Positions 28,531 to 31,261 of a stretch of DNA of 31,261 nucleotides are shown here, one piece after another (the stretch's first letter is position 1; every line of letters starts with the position of its first letter). A model generated the notes under the pieces. The model ran no database searches, was not told the DNA's origin, and worked only from the letters and a program-made list of their open reading frames with translations. The stretch comes from Chara braunii. Taxonomy: Eukaryota > Streptophyta > Charophyceae > Charales > Characeae. The stretch is taken from contig BFEA01001121.1 of assembly GCA_003427395.1 (NCBI GenBank), forward strand, positions 12,333-43,593, given 5' to 3'. Both the position numbers and the translations under genes were made by a program.

Positions 28531-29417
28531 ATAAAGCCTATAAATCTTGCGAGCGCAATTAAAGCTCTCTCTAAAACTTCAGGAAATTCCAAGGATTAGC
28601 AAGATCAGTGAGGGTCGGCTAACGTGTAAGTGAAGAGGTGAGTTGATGTGGGAGTTGGGCGACCAGACGAGCTGGTGCTGAGTATGCGGGGTTGACGTGG
28701 GGGCCGCGACGGACTGTGGCGCACGGGCGAACCTGGCTTGGGTACGCGGACCAAGCGGGGTGACAACTCCATGAGTGATGCGAGACGACGGACTGTCCGC
28801 ATCGGAGAAAGAGAGAGAGAGAGTGTGGGGAACAGACGGGTGTGAAATTGAGACCTTCCTTTTTCTGTCCTTTGTATAAAATTTTGGTCTCGGGCGAAAT
28901 GCCATCGTTTTCATCTCCGATCTATTTCCTTTTTGTGCCGATCTACTCTCCCTCCTCCTCTTTGATGTATGTCGATGGTTGGAAATTAAAACGTCTCGAG
29001 TTGTGGGATGTATGTCCCAATATGCGCCTCATATTTGCATGAATGAATACACGTATGTATGAGGATCCGACGAACGCATCACTGAATGGTTGCGCTGTGC
29101 GCGGGGGAAGAGTTGTGAGATTGCCATTTGATTTCTTGTTGATATGAATGAATGGAGTATGACTCTATCGAAAGCAAGGACGTCTGGGTTGGTGAGCAGT
29201 TGCCTTCAGTTATGCATGACATGGGTTTTTACTTGGATTAGATGATCACACGTTGGACTTTTGAAGGACCATAGGGGACACCAGAAACAGTCCCATCGAC
29301 CGCAAGCGCTATCTCGAGTGCCCACATGTAAGTGCAACCGTCAGGACGCAGCTTACACGCGTCTACACGAGACCCGCCCGCGGAATCCTATGATGGAATC
29401 GACCCTTCTTCGCTGGT
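28531..29417. other. No recognisable gene; short (GA)n tract
   Basis: A GA microsatellite is present at about 28805-28823. Open frames on both strands are short and lack motifs. Confidence 0.4.
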
Positions 29418-30237
29418 ATGGATGTTGAGACCCCCTTTTACGTCACGGATCGTGAGAGTTTGAGGCATCGGCGATTTCGGGAACGTTGGGAATGGGAGCG
29501 TGCCTATCAGGCCGCGCGACCAGGGCCCCGTTTCCGGAATTTCCTTGCCACACTGGAACGGAGCGCGTATGCGAGTGGGACATTGAACGAGCCTTACGCG
29601 CGATCCCCTTTTTGCCCCACTTTCCCCACGCACATATACGCCACGTCATCGCTGAACCTGGAATACCCATCGTCGAGACTAATTACCCTCCCTACCGCCT
29701 TGTAATCCCCTTTCACTGCCTTACGACGGTCCCTTGGGGCGCGATCAGCCCTTACTGGCCACGGACCCTATGCTCAGAGTGTCAGCAAGACCGCGCTTAC
29801 CACACGACGGGATTTGTTCGCCGAACCCGGACTGAGGCATTCCGACTGAGACCAGCCTCGTCGGATTCCGAAGTCTGCCACGAGCGGCGCCAGCGGTTGA
29901 TCGCCCAGCGCGACACACAAAACGTCCTGATGGTCCATCGGATACGGGACCGACCGAGACGACGACACTCACACCGGAGGTAGCCCGGTCTCCCGAAGTC
30001 CAATATAACTTGGGATTACCAGCTTGCTCAACTACCCCTAAGGTTGCCACCGGAGATCTCAATTCTGACCTGCGACTCCACTACAATTTCCAAAAACCCT
30101 TGGCACACCCCTTCTCGCACTTCCGGGCCCCCATCCCAGTCCGAACAGGAAGTCTCGCTGGGCGTGAGGTTGGGCGTCACAGCCCACCTGCTGTAGCAGG
30201 TATCGGACCTGCTGGTGGGTGCACCTCCCGCATGTAA
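29418..30237 (+). pseudogene. Decayed unidentified gene with frameshifts
   Basis: Coding-like sequence passes through three frames. The first block starts MDVETPFYVTDRESLRHRRF and is rich in Arg/Glu/Trp up to about 29610. The second runs about 29560-29900 (HVIAEPGIPIVETNYPPYRL, then LCSECQQDRAYHTTGFVRRT with a C-x-x-C pair). The third runs about 29902-30237 (DGPSDTGPTETTTLTPEVAR, then LGLPACSTTPKVATGDLNSD). Frame changes fall near 29600 and 29910. I recognise no domain. The Arg-rich start and Pro/Thr-rich end suggest a gag-like or other transposon protein, which is inference only. Confidence 0.35.
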
Positions 30238-30830
30238 CGGCATGTTTCCTCGTTGGAGGCTTGAGCAAGGATGTGGCTGCTATGGGGTTCCCCGTAATAC
30301 TATAATGACAAAAAAAAAAGCCTGAACGAACATCCCAGAATGAACATGCGGCCAGAACGAACATCCCTGAACGTCCCATACTCGGATCATTACCCACTGT
30401 AGCGATGCCGGTCTTTCACCCACCAACAAGTGGCAGAGCCAACAAACCTACAACAACCAATGACCGCCTTCCGGCTACCCAGACCACCCCAAAAAATGCC
30501 CTTTTTGGCCAAACCTCCTTAATCTAAACAATTAAAGCGGCCTTGTGGCCGGCAAACCCCAAACAACTAACATAAATCGTTGTTTGTTTGTTTGTTTGTT
30601 TTTCCCTTTCTTTTTTTTTCCACATGTGGCCTACATGTCTCGGCCATGGCCTACTAACGTGACAAGACCCCTGTTCACTGTGGCCCAGCCACGGGCATGG
30701 CCTAGACAACTGGGCCGTCGCCCAGCCACAGCGGGCCTAGACATTTGGGTCGTCGCCCAGCCACGGGAGTGGACTAGTCATCACGGCGGTGGCCCAGCGA
30801 CTGGTGTGGCCTAGACCTACGTGCTACCTG
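30238..30830. repeat. Non-coding region with (GTTT)n and degenerate GC-rich repeats
   Basis: A GTTT run lies at about 30582-30601. From 30680 to 30815, variants of GGCCCAGCCACGG and GGCCTAGAC recur every 40-50 bases. No gene seen. Confidence 0.6.
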
Positions 30831-31000
30831 GCGCCCTCGGCCGCGGCCGCAGGATCCGTGTCCGCGGCCCGGATCCTAGGCCGCGGGTCACCGGCCTAGG
30901 CCGCGCGGCCGAGTTTGTGCGCGGCCGAGTTTGCGTGCAGGTGGGTGCGCGCCCTCGATATCCGAGCGTGCGTGCGGCTTGCGCACGTCGGCCGCTGTTG
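30831..31000. repeat. GC-rich palindromic repeat segment
   Basis: CGGCCGCGGCCGCAGGATCC, CCTAGGCCGCG and two copies of GCGGCCGAGTTTG give a very GC-rich, self-complementary stretch. Its GGCCTAGGCCG motif is shared with the MITE at 13475-13599. Confidence 0.55.
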
Positions 31001-31059
31001 GCCTGTGCAAAAAAAATTAAAAAAATGAAAATTTGGGGGAGGGCGATTTTTGATAAGTT

Positions 31060-31061
<2 letters not shown>

Positions 31062-31111
<50 letters not shown>
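31062..31111. repeat. (AT)n microsatellite
   Basis: An uninterrupted AT run of about 50 bases. Confidence 0.95.
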
Positions 31112-31113
<2 letters not shown>

Positions 31114-31127
31114 AAAAAAAATTTCTA

Positions 31128-31210
31128 TTGATTGATTGATTGATTGGTGGGGCAGGGATCCTCCCTCCCCTCCCCCTGGCGCGCACACACACACACACGC
31201 ACACATACAC

Positions 31211-31246
<36 letters not shown>

Positions 31247-31261
31247 CCAATCAATCAATCA
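31128..31261. repeat. (GATT)n and (AATC)n arrays in inverted orientation
   Basis: TTGATTGATTGATTGATTGG (31128-31147) faces a CAATCAATC array (31212 to the window end) across a 64-base spacer containing a CA microsatellite. The arms are complementary and could fold. The right array runs off the window. Confidence 0.9.

Noticed and set aside
30817-31135. Frames with Ile-Tyr runs at the window end
   Set aside because: Translations of the (AT)n microsatellite.

Overview
The window is eukaryotic nuclear DNA dominated by transposable elements, most likely from a green plant or streptophyte alga. The one convincing intact host-type gene encodes a plant-like aldo/keto reductase. The retroelement style (zinc-knuckle and coiled-coil ORF1, GIY-YIG plus reverse transcriptase) reminds me of charophytes such as Chara, but that attribution is inference. 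There is no prokaryotic gene organisation. A 655-base N gap, one isolated N and long homopolymers point to a draft assembly.

Layout. Positions 1-3018 hold two inverted arms of one AT-rich repeat family, rich in GTTCG palindromes, around decayed minus-strand coding sequence. Positions 3019-7460 are AT-rich, with a foldback element at about 3650-3862 and a possible broken plus-strand multi-exon gene at about 5.3-6.7 kb. Positions 7465-9131 are a degenerate PIF/Harbinger-like DNA transposon. The intronless aldo/keto reductase (10281-11357) keeps its fold motifs but has lost two of its four catalytic residues. After the gap, 12.4-15.6 kb is a patchwork of tandem repeats, inverted repeats and a small retroposon. 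It also contains a well-formed type III hammerhead ribozyme at 14297-14355.

The centrepiece is 15660-23579: a Penelope-like retroelement inserted as a partial head-to-tail tandem. A 5'-truncated copy (15670-16611) directly abuts a longer copy (16612-23569), and the pair is flanked by a 10-bp target duplication. The longer copy encodes, in order, a zinc-knuckle/coiled-coil ORF1, a GIY-YIG endonuclease placed before the reverse transcriptase (the permuted Naiad/Chlamys-type order), and the reverse transcriptase. All are broken by stops and frameshifts. Each copy carries a type I hammerhead ribozyme with a palindromic helix III at the same place near its 3' end. A 1631-bp PIF/Harbinger-like transposon (21651-23281, TTA target duplication) sits inside the longer copy. 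The truncated copy preserves the empty site.

From 23.6 kb to the end there are A-tracts, microsatellites, foldback MITEs, tandem duplications, a tRNA-derived sequence (about 28120-28200, minus) and a decayed unidentified gene (29418-30237). No rRNA gene, intact tRNA gene or CRISPR array was seen.
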